Notes: generated by a model not told the origin, from the letters alone. A DNA stretch of 64,000 bases from Leifsonia aquatica H1aii (GCF_000633535.1 NZ_AYMR01000009.1:248001-312000); one strand, 5' to 3'; positions 1 through 9,275 are shown, numbered from the stretch's first letter. Numbers and translations: made by a program.

Positions 1-540
1 CTCGACATCAAGGACGTCGAGCTCGGCTCGGTGGTCGCCGCCTCGGTGGAGTCGGCCCGCCCGGTCGCGGCCGCGGCCGGGGTGACGCTGATCAGCGAGG
101 TGCCCGAGCAGCGCGTGGAGGTGCGCGGCGATGCGGTACGCCTCGGACAGGCGGTCGACAACCTCATCTCCAACGCGGTCAAGTTCACCCCGTCCGGCGG
201 CTCGGTCACCGTCGCGCTCAGCCCGGGCGCGGACGAGGCGGTCATCGCCGTCACCGACACCGGGATCGGGATCCCTGCGGTCGAGCTCAGTCAGCTGTCG
301 CAACGCTTCTTCCGGGCCTCCACCGCCACGCGCAACGCCGTCCCCGGCGTCGGGCTCGGACTGACGATCACCAAGGCGATCGTCACGGCGCACGGCGGGC
401 GGTTGGACATCGCCAGTGAGGAGGGCGTCGGGACCTCGATCAGCCTGGCGTTGCCGGTGCAGACGCCGCAGCCCGTCGTCGACGCGCTCCCCGGGGCGGA
501 CAGCGTCCCCGCGGCCGGTTCGTTGCGAGGCACCCCATGA
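1..540 (+). CDS. Sensor histidine kinase, C-terminal part (5' end outside window)
   Basis: This is the ATP-binding half of a two-component sensor kinase, which autophosphorylates a histidine and passes the phosphate to a response regulator at the membrane. The frame is open from the first base, so the start lies upstream. The HATPase_c boxes are clear: the N box (DNLISNAVKFTP), the G1 box (DTGIGIP), a loop with RFFRAS and the G2 box (GVGLGLTITKAIVTAHGG), followed by the terminal beta strands. The dimerisation/phosphoacceptor domain is not in the window. Its stop overlaps the ATG of the next gene (ATGA), so the two are translationally coupled. The signal it senses cannot be told from this fragment. 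Confidence 0.93.
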   Translation, partial: LDIKDVELGSVVAASVESARPVAAAAGVTLISEVPEQRVEVRGDAVRLGQAVDNLISNAVKFTPSGGSVTVALSPGADEAVIAVTDTGIGIPAVELSQLSQRFFRASTATRNAVPGVGLGLTITKAIVTAHGGRLDIASEEGVGTSISLALPVQTPQPVVDALPGADSVPAAGSLRGTP

Positions 541-1343
541 CCGCCGTGGCGGTCGCGGTCGTCCAGTTCGCGCCCGGGGACGACCGCGTTCACAACCGCG
601 AGGTCGTATCCGGACTGGTCGCGGTCGCGGCCGAGCGCGGCGCCCGCCTGGTGGTGTTCCCGGAGTACTCCTCGTACTTCACCGATCCCGTGGGGCCGTC
701 GTTCGCGCGCAACGCCGAGCCTCTGGACGGGCCCTTCGTGGACGCCCTCGCCGGCGCGGCGCGCGATCACGGCGTGCACATCGTCGCCGGACTCGTCGAG
801 AGCACGGGAGAGCGGCACCGGTTCGCGAACACGCTGGTCGCCGTCGCCCCGTCGGGGGATGTCGTCGCCCTGTACCGCAAGCAGCACCTCTACGACGCGT
901 TCGGTTCGCGGGAGTCGGAGTGGGTCGTCGCCGGCGCGCTCGGGGAGCCCGAGCTGTTCGAGGTCGACGGTCTCCGGGTGGGGCTGCAGACCTGCTACGA
1001 CCTCCGGTTCCCCGAGGCGATGCGCATTCTCGCGGACGCCGGCGCCGAGCTCGTCGCCGTCCCCGCCGAGTGGGTGCGCGGTCCGCTCAAGGAGCATCAC
1101 TGGTCGACGCTCCTCCAGGCCCGGGCGATCGAGAACACCCTGTACGTCGCCGCCGCCGACCACACACCGCCGATCGGGGTCGGGGCGAGCGCGATCGTCG
1201 ATCCGATGGGCGTGACGATCGCCGGCCTCGCCGAGACGGCCGGCGTCGCTGTGGCGGAGGTGTCGCGCGAACGTGTCCGCCAGGTGCGCGAGCTCAACCC
1301 TGCGCTGGCGCTGCGGCGCTACCGGGTGGTGCCCCGGGACTGA
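537..1343 (+). CDS. Carbon-nitrogen hydrolase (nitrilase superfamily)
   Basis: A 268-residue amidase/nitrilase-fold hydrolase that cleaves C-N bonds of small amides, probably in the cytoplasm. The Glu-Lys-Cys triad is visible: Glu43 in FPEYSSYF, Lys115 in YRKQHLYDAF and Cys153 in LQTCYDLRFPE. Length is normal for the family. The RKxHLxD and CYDLRFPE signatures resemble the deaminated-glutathione amidase/omega-amidase (Nit) branch, but the substrate is an inference. The ATG overlaps the stop of the upstream kinase gene. It converges with the aminotransferase gene, leaving only 6 bp between them. Omega-amidases often lie beside KAT-type aminotransferases, which fits the neighbour. Confidence 0.9.
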   Translation: MTAVAVAVVQFAPGDDRVHNREVVSGLVAVAAERGARLVVFPEYSSYFTDPVGPSFARNAEPLDGPFVDALAGAARDHGVHIVAGLVESTGERHRFANTLVAVAPSGDVVALYRKQHLYDAFGSRESEWVVAGALGEPELFEVDGLRVGLQTCYDLRFPEAMRILADAGAELVAVPAEWVRGPLKEHHWSTLLQARAIENTLYVAAADHTPPIGVGASAIVDPMGVTIAGLAETAGVAVAEVSRERVRQVRELNPALALRRYRVVPRD

Positions 1344-1349
1344 CCCTTG

Positions 1350-2552
1350 TCAGCCGCGCATGGCGGCCAGGCGTCCGGCCGCCTCCTCCAGCACGTCGAC
1401 GCGCTTGCAGAACGCGAAGCGCACGAGCGACGCCGTCCGCGTCGCGTACTCGTCGCGGCAGAACGCGGCCAGGGGGACGGCGACGACACCGGCGAGTCCG
1501 GGCAGCGCGCGGCAGAACGCGGTCGCGTCCGCGTGGCCGAGCGGAGCCGCATCGGCCACGACGAAGTAGGTCCCGTCGGTCGGGAGCACCTCGAAACCCG
1601 CCGCGCTCAGTCCGGCCGACAGCACGTCCCGCTTGTGCGCGAGGGCGGAGGCGATCCCCGTGAAGTAGGAGTCGGGGAGCCCGAGCCCGACGGCGATCGC
1701 CGGTTGGAAGGGAGCCGCGTTCACGTAGGTGAGGAACTGCTTCACCGCGAGGATCGCCGTCAGGAGCTCGGGCGGCGCGGTGAGCCAGCCGACCTTCCAC
1801 CCCGTCGTGTTGAAGGTCTTGCCTCCGGAGGAGATGCTGACCGTCCGTTCGCGGGCCCCCGGGAGCGTCGAGATCGGGATGTGCTCCGGCCCGAAGGTGA
1901 GGTGCTCGTACACCTCGTCCGTGACGATGACGGCGTCGTGCCGCTCGGCCAACTCCACGACGGTCCGCAGCAGCACGTGGTCGAACACGGTTCCGGTGGG
2001 GTTGTGCGGGCTGTTGATGAGGATGACCCGGGTGCGGTCGGTCACGGCCGCTCGCAGTCGCTCCGGGTCAGGGAGGAAGGCGGGCGGCTCCAGCGGCACG
2101 GTGACATGACGCCCGCCGGCCAGCGCGATCACCGCGCCGTACTCGTCGTAGAACGGCTCGAACGTCACGACCTCGTCCCCGGGCTCGATCAACGCGAGGA
2201 GTGTCGCGGCGATGGCCTCGGTGGCACCGGCCGTGATGAGCACCTCGCTGTGCGGGTCCAATTCGAGTCCGTAGAAGCGTCGCTGGTGCTCAGCGACCGC
2301 CTGGCGGAGCGCTGGGACCCCCGGGCCCGGCGGATACTGGTTCACTCCGTCCCGGATCGCGGCGACCGCGGCGTCGAGGACCTCGGCGGGGCCGTCCTCG
2401 TCGGGGAAGCCCTGGCCGAGGTTGATCGCGCCCGTGCGAGCGGCGAGCGCGCTCATCTCGGCGAAGACCGTGGGTCGCACCGATCCGTCGGCGCCGAGCA
2501 GCCCTGCTCCGCGCGCGGCCCGTCGCCATGCTCCCGAGACCGTCATGTCCAC
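1350..2552 (-). CDS. PLP-dependent aminotransferase, class I/II
   Basis: A 400-residue fold-type I aminotransferase. The motifs are in the expected order: NLGQGFPDEDGP near 45-54, TAGATEAI at 108-114, the SPHNPTG motif at 181-187, TDEVYEHLTF at 211-220 with the Asp and Tyr that hold PLP, and the Schiff-base lysine Lys245 in SSGGKTFNTTGWKVGW. This pattern matches the methionine/kynurenine (YbdL/KAT) subgroup more than aspartate aminotransferases; the exact substrate is inferred. An in-frame ATG two codons downstream (2546) is an alternative start. It is convergent with the nitrilase gene and divergent from the HtrA gene. Residues look intact. Confidence 0.9.
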   Translation of the reverse strand: MDMTVSGAWRRAARGAGLLGADGSVRPTVFAEMSALAARTGAINLGQGFPDEDGPAEVLDAAVAAIRDGVNQYPPGPGVPALRQAVAEHQRRFYGLELDPHSEVLITAGATEAIAATLLALIEPGDEVVTFEPFYDEYGAVIALAGGRHVTVPLEPPAFLPDPERLRAAVTDRTRVILINSPHNPTGTVFDHVLLRTVVELAERHDAVIVTDEVYEHLTFGPEHIPISTLPGARERTVSISSGGKTFNTTGWKVGWLTAPPELLTAILAVKQFLTYVNAAPFQPAIAVGLGLPDSYFTGIASALAHKRDVLSAGLSAAGFEVLPTDGTYFVVADAAPLGHADATAFCRALPGLAGVVAVPLAAFCRDEYATRTASLVRFAFCKRVDVLEEAAGRLAAMRG

Positions 2553-2713
2553 CCCTTCCGCCTCTGCGTGTCCAACCTAATCGCCGCGACCGCCGGAGAG
2601 CCGTCGACTACGTTAAGGAGAGTCATCGACAGGCAGTAGGCAGCCCACAGGGGGCGCAAATAGAACACCCAGGTTCGCGTCCCAAGCTGTCTGTGCTTGG
2701 AAGGAGCAACACC

Positions 2714-4519
2714 ATGACCGACACCCCGATCACCCCGGAGCCCGCGAAGGCCCAGCACGACGCCGACACCGACGCGGTCGTGGATGCTGGCACCACCGCC
2801 TCCACCGACACCCCGACGACCGACGGCGTCGCGGCCGCGGCGCCCGCCGCGCCCGAGCCGGCACCCGCGGCCCCTGCGGCACCCGTCGCCCCGGCCGTTC
2901 CCGCCGCAGAGACGCCGGCCGCTCCGGCCGCTCCCGTGGTCGAGACGCCGGCTCCGCTCGTCGTGGAGCAGCCGGCCGCGCCTGCAGCCGTCGCCCCGGC
3001 CGGCCCGGTCGCCCCCTCCGGCCCGGTCGCCCCCGCCGGCTGGACGGCTCCCGCCGCGCAGCCCGGTACGCCTGCGGCCCACCACCAGACCCAGCCGACG
3101 CAGCCGCTCGCCCCGCAGCAGCCGTACGGTGCCCAGCCGACCGCGCAGCAGCCCGACTACGGCAACGGTTCGTTCGGTCAGCCGGCCTATGCCGGAGCCG
3201 CTCCTGGACCCTACGCACCGCACACCCACCAGCACGCGTACGCCGCGGCCCCCGGCACCCCCGCCCCGGGCGCGGAACGCCCGGCCAAGAAGCGCAGCAC
3301 CGGACTGATCATCGCCACGCTGGCGATCGGCGCCCTCGTGGGCGGGCTCGCCGGCGCCGGTGCGGGCGTCGGGATCTACTCCGCCACCACGTCCAACAAC
3401 GCGACGATCAAGACGGTCTCCGGCCCGCAGAACATCACCGTCAACGACGCCAACAACGCGACCACCGTGACGGCGGTCGCCGCGAAGGCTTCGCCGAGCG
3501 TGGTCACCATCTCGGTGACGGCCTCCAGCGAGGGCGGCACGGGTTCGGGCATCGTCCTCACCTCGGACGGCTACATCCTCACCAACACCCACGTCGTCAC
3601 CCTCGACGGCGCGGCCTCCGACGTGTCCATCAGCGTCACCGACAACAACGGCAAGATCTACTCGGCGAAGATCGTCGGGACCGATCCCACGACCGACCTC
3701 GCTGTCATCAAGCTCGACGGCGCGTCCGGCATGACGCCGATGACGTTCGCCGACTCCAGCAAGCTGAACGTCGGCGACACCGCCGTCGCGATCGGCGCGC
3801 CGCTCGGCCTCTCCGGAACCGTCACCGACGGCATCGTCAGCGCGCTCAATCGCAGCATCAGCATCGCCTCCTCGGCGGCGCCGAAGTCGAGCGACGGGTC
3901 CTCGGACGGCAACGGCAGCTCGCAGAACCCGTTCAACTTCGACTTCCCCGGGCAGGGCGGCAGCGGCTCCCAGCAGCAGCAGCAGTCGTCGTCCCAGGGC
4001 ACGATCTCGCTCCCGGTCATCCAGACCGACGCGTCGATCAACCCGGGCAACTCGGGAGGTGCGCTCCTCAACAGCAAGGGCGAGCTGATCGGCGTCAACG
4101 TCGCGATCGCGAGCGCGAGCGGTAGCAGCAGCGACTCGAGCGGCCAGTCGGGCAGCATCGGCGTCGGCTTCGCGATCCCGGCCAACCTGGCCAAGCGCGT
4201 CTCCGACGAACTGATCAAGAACGGCAGCGCCACGCACGGTCTGCTCGGCGCCTCCGTCGCCGATGCCAGCTCCGACAGCAAGGCGACCACCGTCGGCGCC
4301 CTGATCAAGGACGTGACCTCGGGCGGCGCCGCCTCCTCCGCCGGTCTCAAGGCCGGCGACGTGGTCGTCAACTTCAACGGCGTTCCGATCACCGACGCGA
4401 CCGACCTGACCGCCCAGGTGCGGGCCCTGGCCGCAGGCGCCTCGGCAGACCTGACCTACATCCGCGACGGTCAGACGAAGACCACCTCGGTGACCCTCGG
4501 TTCGCTCACGACCAACTGA
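2714..4519 (+). CDS. HtrA/DegP-type trypsin-like serine protease with PDZ domain
   Basis: A membrane-anchored S1C protease for extracytoplasmic protein quality control. The start at 2714 is chosen because AAGGAG lies 8 bp upstream; the open frame runs on to 2528 without a better site. Residues 1-190 are a cytoplasmic Ala/Pro/Gln-rich low-complexity tail, followed by one membrane segment (about 197-222). The trypsin fold carries the triad His293 (TNTHVV), Asp328 (TTDLAVIKL) and Ser447 (NPGNSGGAL). A Ser/Gly/Gln-rich insertion (about 390-428, with QQQQQ) sits in a surface loop. One PDZ domain fills about 505-595. This tail-TM-protease-PDZ layout is the usual actinobacterial PepD/HtrA form. Confidence 0.95.
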   Translation: MTDTPITPEPAKAQHDADTDAVVDAGTTASTDTPTTDGVAAAAPAAPEPAPAAPAAPVAPAVPAAETPAAPAAPVVETPAPLVVEQPAAPAAVAPAGPVAPSGPVAPAGWTAPAAQPGTPAAHHQTQPTQPLAPQQPYGAQPTAQQPDYGNGSFGQPAYAGAAPGPYAPHTHQHAYAAAPGTPAPGAERPAKKRSTGLIIATLAIGALVGGLAGAGAGVGIYSATTSNNATIKTVSGPQNITVNDANNATTVTAVAAKASPSVVTISVTASSEGGTGSGIVLTSDGYILTNTHVVTLDGAASDVSISVTDNNGKIYSAKIVGTDPTTDLAVIKLDGASGMTPMTFADSSKLNVGDTAVAIGAPLGLSGTVTDGIVSALNRSISIASSAAPKSSDGSSDGNGSSQNPFNFDFPGQGGSGSQQQQQSSSQGTISLPVIQTDASINPGNSGGALLNSKGELIGVNVAIASASGSSSDSSGQSGSIGVGFAIPANLAKRVSDELIKNGSATHGLLGASVADASSDSKATTVGALIKDVTSGGAASSAGLKAGDVVVNFNGVPITDATDLTAQVRALAAGASADLTYIRDGQTKTTSVTLGSLTTN

Positions 4520-4535
4520 GATCCGCCCCGCAGAC

Positions 4536-4574
4536 CGAGAGGCCGCCCCGTGCTCGTCACGGGGCGGCCTCTCG
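4536..4574 (+). terminator. Rho-independent-type hairpin after the HtrA gene
   Basis: A perfect 17-bp GC-rich inverted repeat (arms 4536-4552 and 4558-4574, 5-nt loop CTCGT) begins 17 bp after the stop codon. There is no strong T-tract, as is common in high-GC actinobacteria. Confidence 0.8.
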
Positions 4575-4631
4575 CCGTTCCGGGGCCGCTCAGTCACCGG
4601 CTGGTAGGCTCGGGCGGACCCGAGATCACGA

Positions 4632-5684
4632 ATGGAACGCATGCCGGACGACACCCCGAACACCCTCCCCGGTGTCTCGTACGTGATGCCCGTGCTCAAT
4701 GAGGCCACCCACGTGCGCGCCGCGGTCGACAGCCTCCTCGCCCAGGACTACGACGGACCGATCGAGGTCACCATCGCGCTCGGCCCGAGCATCGACGGCA
4801 CGACCGAACTGGTCGCCGAGTTGGCCTCCGTCGACCCGCGCATCCTGGTCGTGGACAACGTGGTCGGGTCCACTCCGGCCGGCCTCAACCTGGCGATCCG
4901 CGAGTCCCACCACCCGATCGTCGTGCGGGTGGACGCCCACAGCGTGCTGCCGACCGACTACACGCGTATCGCGGTCGAGACGATCCTCGAGACCGGGGCG
5001 GACAACGTCGGCGGCCTGATGGACGCCCAGGGCACCACCGACTTCGAGCGGGCGGTCGCCCGTGCGTACGGCAGCCGTGTCGGGCTGGGCGGGACCAAGC
5101 TCCACGTCGGCGGTGCCGCCGGCCCGGCCGAGACGGTCTACCTCGGGGTCTTCCGCCGCGATCGGCTCCTGGAGGTCGGGCTCTTCGACGAGGAGATCAA
5201 GCGCGGCCAGGACTGGGAGCTCAACCGGCGCATCCGGGCCGCCGGAGGTCTCGTCTGGTTCACTCCGGATCTCACGGTCACCTACCGCCCGCGCCCCAAC
5301 CTCTACCGCCTCGGGCGCCAGTTCTTCTCCACGGGCATCTGGCGCGGCGAGCTCGCCCGCCGCTTCCCGGCCTCGAACGGCCTGCGCTACTTCGCCCCTC
5401 CGGTCATGGTGCTCGGTGTGGCCGTCGGAACCCTCCTCGGGATCGCAGGCATCGTCCAGGACGCTCTCGGCACCGCACCCTGGCTGCTGTGGGGCTTCGT
5501 CGCCCCGGCGTTCTACGTGCTGATCGTCGTCGTCTCCGCGCTGCTCTGGGGCCGGCGTGACGGTTTTCGTCCCTTCCTCTGGTTTCTCATAGTCTTGCCG
5601 TGCATCCATTTCTGCTGGGGGATCGGATTCGTCCTCGGATACCTCTCCCTCACGCGCAACATCACGGCCCACACGGGAAGGTAG
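4632..5684 (+). CDS. Family 2 glycosyltransferase with C-terminal membrane segments
   Basis: A 350-residue GT2 enzyme. The GT-A fold begins at VSYVMPVLNEATHVRAA and the nucleotide-binding motif VVRVDAHSVLP lies near residue 100, with an acceptor-site motif (KRGQDWELNRRI) near 195. Three hydrophobic segments (about 260-340) anchor it in the membrane, so it probably transfers a sugar to a lipid carrier or a growing surface polymer on the cytoplasmic face. A second ATG at 4641 is an alternative start. It is followed at once by a CDP-alcohol phosphotransferase and another GT2, so this is a three-gene surface-glycan operon. Confidence 0.88.
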   Translation: MERMPDDTPNTLPGVSYVMPVLNEATHVRAAVDSLLAQDYDGPIEVTIALGPSIDGTTELVAELASVDPRILVVDNVVGSTPAGLNLAIRESHHPIVVRVDAHSVLPTDYTRIAVETILETGADNVGGLMDAQGTTDFERAVARAYGSRVGLGGTKLHVGGAAGPAETVYLGVFRRDRLLEVGLFDEEIKRGQDWELNRRIRAAGGLVWFTPDLTVTYRPRPNLYRLGRQFFSTGIWRGELARRFPASNGLRYFAPPVMVLGVAVGTLLGIAGIVQDALGTAPWLLWGFVAPAFYVLIVVVSALLWGRRDGFRPFLWFLIVLPCIHFCWGIGFVLGYLSLTRNITAHTGR

Positions 5685-5686
5685 GC

Positions 5687-6505
5687 ATGTCAGCACAGGG
5701 AAGCGAGGCGCGGTACACCCGGCCGTCCTCGATCGCCGAGCTGAAGGCGGTCGCTCAGCCGCCCGAGGTCCGCGGCCGACGCAACGCCGAGCACTGGACG
5801 GCGTCGCTGTACCTGCGCACGCTCTCGCCGTACCTGACCTGGCTCCTGCTCAAGACCTCGATCTCGGCCAACGGTGTCACCGGGCTCATGATCCTGACCG
5901 GGTGGGCGACCGCCGCCAGCCTGCTCATCCCCGGGATCGGGGGAGCCGCGCTCGCCCTGGTGCTCGGCCAGCTGCAGATGCTGGTGGACTGCTGCGACGG
6001 CGAGGTCGCGCGCTGGCGCCGGACGTCGTCGCCCGCCGGCATCTTCCTCGACAACGTCGGCCACTACACGACCGAGACCCTCATCGCGATCGTGCTGGGC
6101 GTGCGGGCCGCCGGTTTCCCGTTCGAGGCGCCGCAGGACCTCCTGTGGACGAACCTCGGCACCCTCCTCGCGCTGCTGATCGTCCTCAACAAGGCCCTGA
6201 ACGACATGGTGCGCGTCGCGCGCGCGAACGCCGGGCTCCCCAAGCTGGCGGACACGCAGGCCGCATACGCGCCCACCAACGGCCTCATCGCCTCGTTGCG
6301 CCGCGCCGCGCGGTTCCTGCCCTTCCACCGGCTCTACCACTCGGTCGAGCTCACGATGGTGATCTTCGTGTTCGCGATCGTGGGCCTGTTCATCGGTCCG
6401 GTGCTCGCGGACCGGATCCTGCTCTCGGCGCTCGTTCCGCTCGCCCTGCTCGCGGTGATCGGGCACTTCGTGGCGATCATGGCCTCCCGGCGCGTCCGTG
6501 GCTGA
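5687..6505 (+). CDS. CDP-alcohol phosphatidyltransferase-family membrane enzyme
   Basis: A 272-residue integral membrane protein with the CDP-alcohol phosphotransferase signature: Asp101, Asp104-Gly105, Ala108-Arg109, Gly118 and Asp122. The family moves a phospho-alcohol from a CDP-activated donor to an acceptor. The last signature aspartate is His126 here (DNVGHY instead of DxxxD), so the metal/catalytic site differs from phospholipid synthases. Its place between two GT2 genes suggests that it builds a phosphodiester-linked surface polymer or glycolipid rather than a bulk phospholipid. ATG 5687 follows the GT2 stop by 2 bp, and its end overlaps the next gene. Confidence 0.85.
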   Translation: MSAQGSEARYTRPSSIAELKAVAQPPEVRGRRNAEHWTASLYLRTLSPYLTWLLLKTSISANGVTGLMILTGWATAASLLIPGIGGAALALVLGQLQMLVDCCDGEVARWRRTSSPAGIFLDNVGHYTTETLIAIVLGVRAAGFPFEAPQDLLWTNLGTLLALLIVLNKALNDMVRVARANAGLPKLADTQAAYAPTNGLIASLRRAARFLPFHRLYHSVELTMVIFVFAIVGLFIGPVLADRILLSALVPLALLAVIGHFVAIMASRRVRG

Positions 6506-7382
6506 CCTGCCCGCCGTCGGCGTCGTGGTGCTCACCCAGGGCACCCGGCCCGAGGCGCTGCTGCACGGCCTCGCCTCGGTCGCCGCGCAGGAGGGCGTCC
6601 GGACCGACATCGTGGTGGTCGGCAACGGCTGGGACCCGGCGACGGCCGACCTGCCCCTGCCCGACGGCGTCGCCGGGCTGGCACTGCCCGAGAACATCGG
6701 CATCCCCGCGGGGCGCAACCGCGGGGTGCCGCTGGTCACCGGGGAGTGGCTGTTCTTCCTCGACGACGACGCGAGCATCCCGTCGCCGACGTTCCTCGCC
6801 GACGCGATCCGCATTCTGACCGACGATCCGTCGATCGGGATGCTGCAGCCGCGCCTAGCCGATCCCGATGGCGGGGAGTCGCCGCGCCGGTGGATCCCGC
6901 GCATCCGCAAGGGCGACCCCGGTTCGTCGAGCAACGTCTTCTCCGTGCTCGAAGCGGCCATCGTGCTGCCGCGCTCGGTCTTCGAACGGGCCGGCGGCTG
7001 GGCCGAGCCCTTCTTCTACGCCCACGAGGGCATCGACCTCGCCTGGAAGGTGTGGGATCAGGGCCTCCGCGTCTGGTACGCGGGCGACCTGCTCGCGGAG
7101 CACCCGGCCGTCTCGCCCACGCGTCACGCCTACTACTACCGGCTCAACGCCCGCAACCGCGTGTGGCTGGCGCGCAGGAACCTCCCCGTCGTCCTGGTGC
7201 CGTTCTACGTCGGGTCCTGGACCGGAATCCAACTGCTGCGCTGGTTCCGCAAGCCCGCCGTGCTGCGGGCCTGGTTCGCCGGCTGGTCCGAGGGCTGGCG
7301 GTCCGATCCGGGTGAGCGCAGGCCGCTCCGCTGGCGCACGGTGTGGCGCATGACGCGGGCCGGACGGCCGCCCGTCGTCTGA
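6498..7382 (+). CDS. Family 2 glycosyltransferase
   Basis: A 294-residue GT2 enzyme starting at a GTG inside the last codons of the previous gene (8-bp overlap). The DxD-type metal site is FFLDDDASIP near residue 92. PAGRNRGVPLVTGEW precedes it, as in rhamnosyl/galactofuranosyl-type GT2 proteins, and EGIDLAWKVWDQG near 180 is the catalytic-base region. No membrane segment is evident. It acts with the two preceding genes on a cell-envelope polysaccharide; donor and acceptor are unknown. Confidence 0.88.
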   Translation: MADLPAVGVVVLTQGTRPEALLHGLASVAAQEGVRTDIVVVGNGWDPATADLPLPDGVAGLALPENIGIPAGRNRGVPLVTGEWLFFLDDDASIPSPTFLADAIRILTDDPSIGMLQPRLADPDGGESPRRWIPRIRKGDPGSSSNVFSVLEAAIVLPRSVFERAGGWAEPFFYAHEGIDLAWKVWDQGLRVWYAGDLLAEHPAVSPTRHAYYYRLNARNRVWLARRNLPVVLVPFYVGSWTGIQLLRWFRKPAVLRAWFAGWSEGWRSDPGERRPLRWRTVWRMTRAGRPPVV

Positions 7383-7400
7383 CTCCTCAGCGTTCAGCGT

Positions 7401-8327
7401 TCAGACGGCCGGAGACGGGTCCTCTGCTTCGCGGGTGCCGTCGTCCGGCGCCTCCAGCTCGCGGGGCCCCGCCACCGGTGCGGACGGCGCGCTCCGACGC
7501 CCGGGGACAGCCCCGCGCAGCACCGATCCCACCCGGACCACCCGCGAACCCGTCGCCCGCCCGAGCCGGAGAACAGCGCCCGGCCGGTCGATCGGCGTCA
7601 GCAACTCCGGAACGACGATCGGTGCCGGACCGAACGCCAGACGGGAGTTCTGCACGACGCGTCGGCCGAGGATGTTGTTCCCGGCGCCGCCGACGACCGC
7701 GCCGACGCCGAACGGGATGGCCCGAGCGAGGATCCCGGCACCGCCACGAAGGGCGAACTGGCGCAGGAAGACCGTCTTCAGCCGGTCGGCGAGCGGTCCG
7801 ACGACCATGGAGGGGAGCGTGGAGGTGACGAGCTCCCCCCAGTACGCGGTGCGGGTCACGCTGCCCCCGCCGACCTGGCGGGCGAGCTGGCGGACGAGAT
7901 CAGACCCCTCCCGGCCGAGCATCATGGTCAGGACGAGGGCGCGGGCACGCTGCGGATCGTCGACGGCGATGCCGTGGAGCTCGCTGAGGGACTGCGCGTA
8001 GAGTGCCGTCGCCTCGAGGAAGCCGGCAGTCTCGAGGCCGGAGAGGGCGAGGGTGATCCCCGTTCCGATGGCGGGGATGACCGCGGTCGCGCCCACCGCG
8101 GCACCGCCGGTCGTGACGGCGGCGAGATAGCGCCGCTCGAGCAGGGCGGCGAGCTGCGGTCCCGTCGCTTCGGGATGCCGGCGCCGCAGCGAGCGCAGGT
8201 GGGCGATGACGACCGGTCGCTGCACGCCGAGGAAGCGGTCGAGTGTGGCGTCGACGAGTCGGGGAGTGTCTCCGCCCTGCGGGGGGCCACCGGTCACGGA
8301 GACATACGGTCGCTGCTTCTTGGCCAT
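7401..8327 (-). CDS. Conserved hypothetical protein with hydrophobic core helices
   Basis: A 308-residue protein. The start at ATG 8327 (MAKKQRP) is chosen because the longer frame upstream lacks coding character. A Gly/Ala-rich hydrophobic stretch (about 63-90) and a second one (about 195-225, with Gly-rich GAVVGGAGNN) suggest membrane association. The C-terminal 60 residues are basic, then acidic and Pro-rich. I do not recognise the family. It converges with the glycosyltransferase operon. Confidence 0.75.
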   Translation of the reverse strand: MAKKQRPYVSVTGGPPQGGDTPRLVDATLDRFLGVQRPVVIAHLRSLRRRHPEATGPQLAALLERRYLAAVTTGGAAVGATAVIPAIGTGITLALSGLETAGFLEATALYAQSLSELHGIAVDDPQRARALVLTMMLGREGSDLVRQLARQVGGGSVTRTAYWGELVTSTLPSMVVGPLADRLKTVFLRQFALRGGAGILARAIPFGVGAVVGGAGNNILGRRVVQNSRLAFGPAPIVVPELLTPIDRPGAVLRLGRATGSRVVRVGSVLRGAVPGRRSAPSAPVAGPRELEAPDDGTREAEDPSPAV

Positions 8328-8468
8328 CGCTACCGAGTGTAGGCGCTCGACCTGGAGCGTTCGAGCCTCACACCAATACATGTGTTTCACGCACTCGTCT
8401 CCTGAGGCGGATGGGCACCAGGCGCTCGGGCTCTGGCTCGATGGTGCTGGAGATATTAGGAATGATGG

Positions 8469-8771
8469 ATGATCGATTCCCTCTCGCCCGCCGCACGAAT
8501 CTTCGGAGAACGGATCCGGAACGCCCGCGTCGAGCTGGGCCTCAGTCAGGAGGCCGTGGCCGAGCTCGCCCAGATGCACGTGACGAATTACGGCAAGATC
8601 GAGCGCGGCACGGCCAACCCCAGCTTTCTCACCGTGCTCCGGATCGCCAGCGTTCTCGGCCAGGACCTCGCGGTGCTGACGGCCGGGATCACCGCCGACC
8701 ACCTGCCGGAGGATCGCGGCGTGCTCACCGCTGCCGATTTCATCCGGGCACGGGAGAGCGCGGCGGGCTGA
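8469..8771 (+). CDS. XRE-family helix-turn-helix regulator
   Basis: A 100-residue protein whose residues 13-68 form a lambda-repressor-type HTH (RNARVELGLSQEAVAELAQMH, then NYGKIERG). The C-terminal 30 residues are an acidic tail with no ligand domain. Such single-domain XRE proteins are usually local transcriptional regulators. The target is unknown; it is transcribed divergently from the hypothetical gene ending its reading frame at 8327. Confidence 0.85.
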   Translation: MIDSLSPAARIFGERIRNARVELGLSQEAVAELAQMHVTNYGKIERGTANPSFLTVLRIASVLGQDLAVLTAGITADHLPEDRGVLTAADFIRARESAAG

Positions 8772-8819
8772 CCGGCGCCGCGGGGGGGCGGTGTCGCACC
8801 GCTCCCGGGTGCGCGCCGG

Positions 8820-9137
8820 TCAGAACGCGATCTGCCAGAGGTACTCACGGCCGTCGGGCGGGAACCAGCGCACGACGAGCAGGGTGTCACGGGCCGGGTC
8901 GCCACCGGAGAGGCTCGCGCGCACCGACTCGCCCGGGCGTACAGACGTGGGGCCGCTCAGGTGCAGCCGGGCGCTGCCGGCGATGCAGATGCTGACGCCA
9001 CGGAGCACCTCCCGGCTGGTGTTCACGATCCGGTAATGCGGGGCGGTCGAACGATCGACGTGCCAGGGCACCCGGTAGGCGAAGCGTCGGGGCCCGAGCG
9101 AGGGGCGGGGACTGCGAAGGTCTCGTAGATGTCTCAT
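8820..9137 (-). CDS. Hypothetical protein, beta-rich
   Basis: A 105-residue protein if started at ATG 9137 (MRHLRDL); a longer frame to 9209 is possible but less coding-like. Predicted strands (YRVPWHV, HYRIVNTS, ARLHLSG, TLLVVRWFP) suggest a small immunoglobulin-like fold. No signal peptide is seen. Family not recognised. A 138-bp gap separates it from the ABC transporter gene. Confidence 0.6.
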   Translation of the reverse strand: MRHLRDLRSPRPSLGPRRFAYRVPWHVDRSTAPHYRIVNTSREVLRGVSICIAGSARLHLSGPTSVRPGESVRASLSGGDPARDTLLVVRWFPPDGREYLWQIAF

Positions 9138-9275
9138 GCCGCCGAGAGTAGCCACCTCGTCCGACGCTCCCGCCCTCGAATCGGGCACATAAGCCACATC
9201 GGGGGACAACTCGTCGGAATTCTTTCTGTGGAGGGTTCCGTGCCTCTCGGAAAACCGGACGTGATCAGGGTCTTC

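Noticed and set aside
2543-4708. 721-codon minus-strand frame opposite the HtrA gene
   Set aside because: Shadow frame; the plus strand has the full protease triad and PDZ domain.
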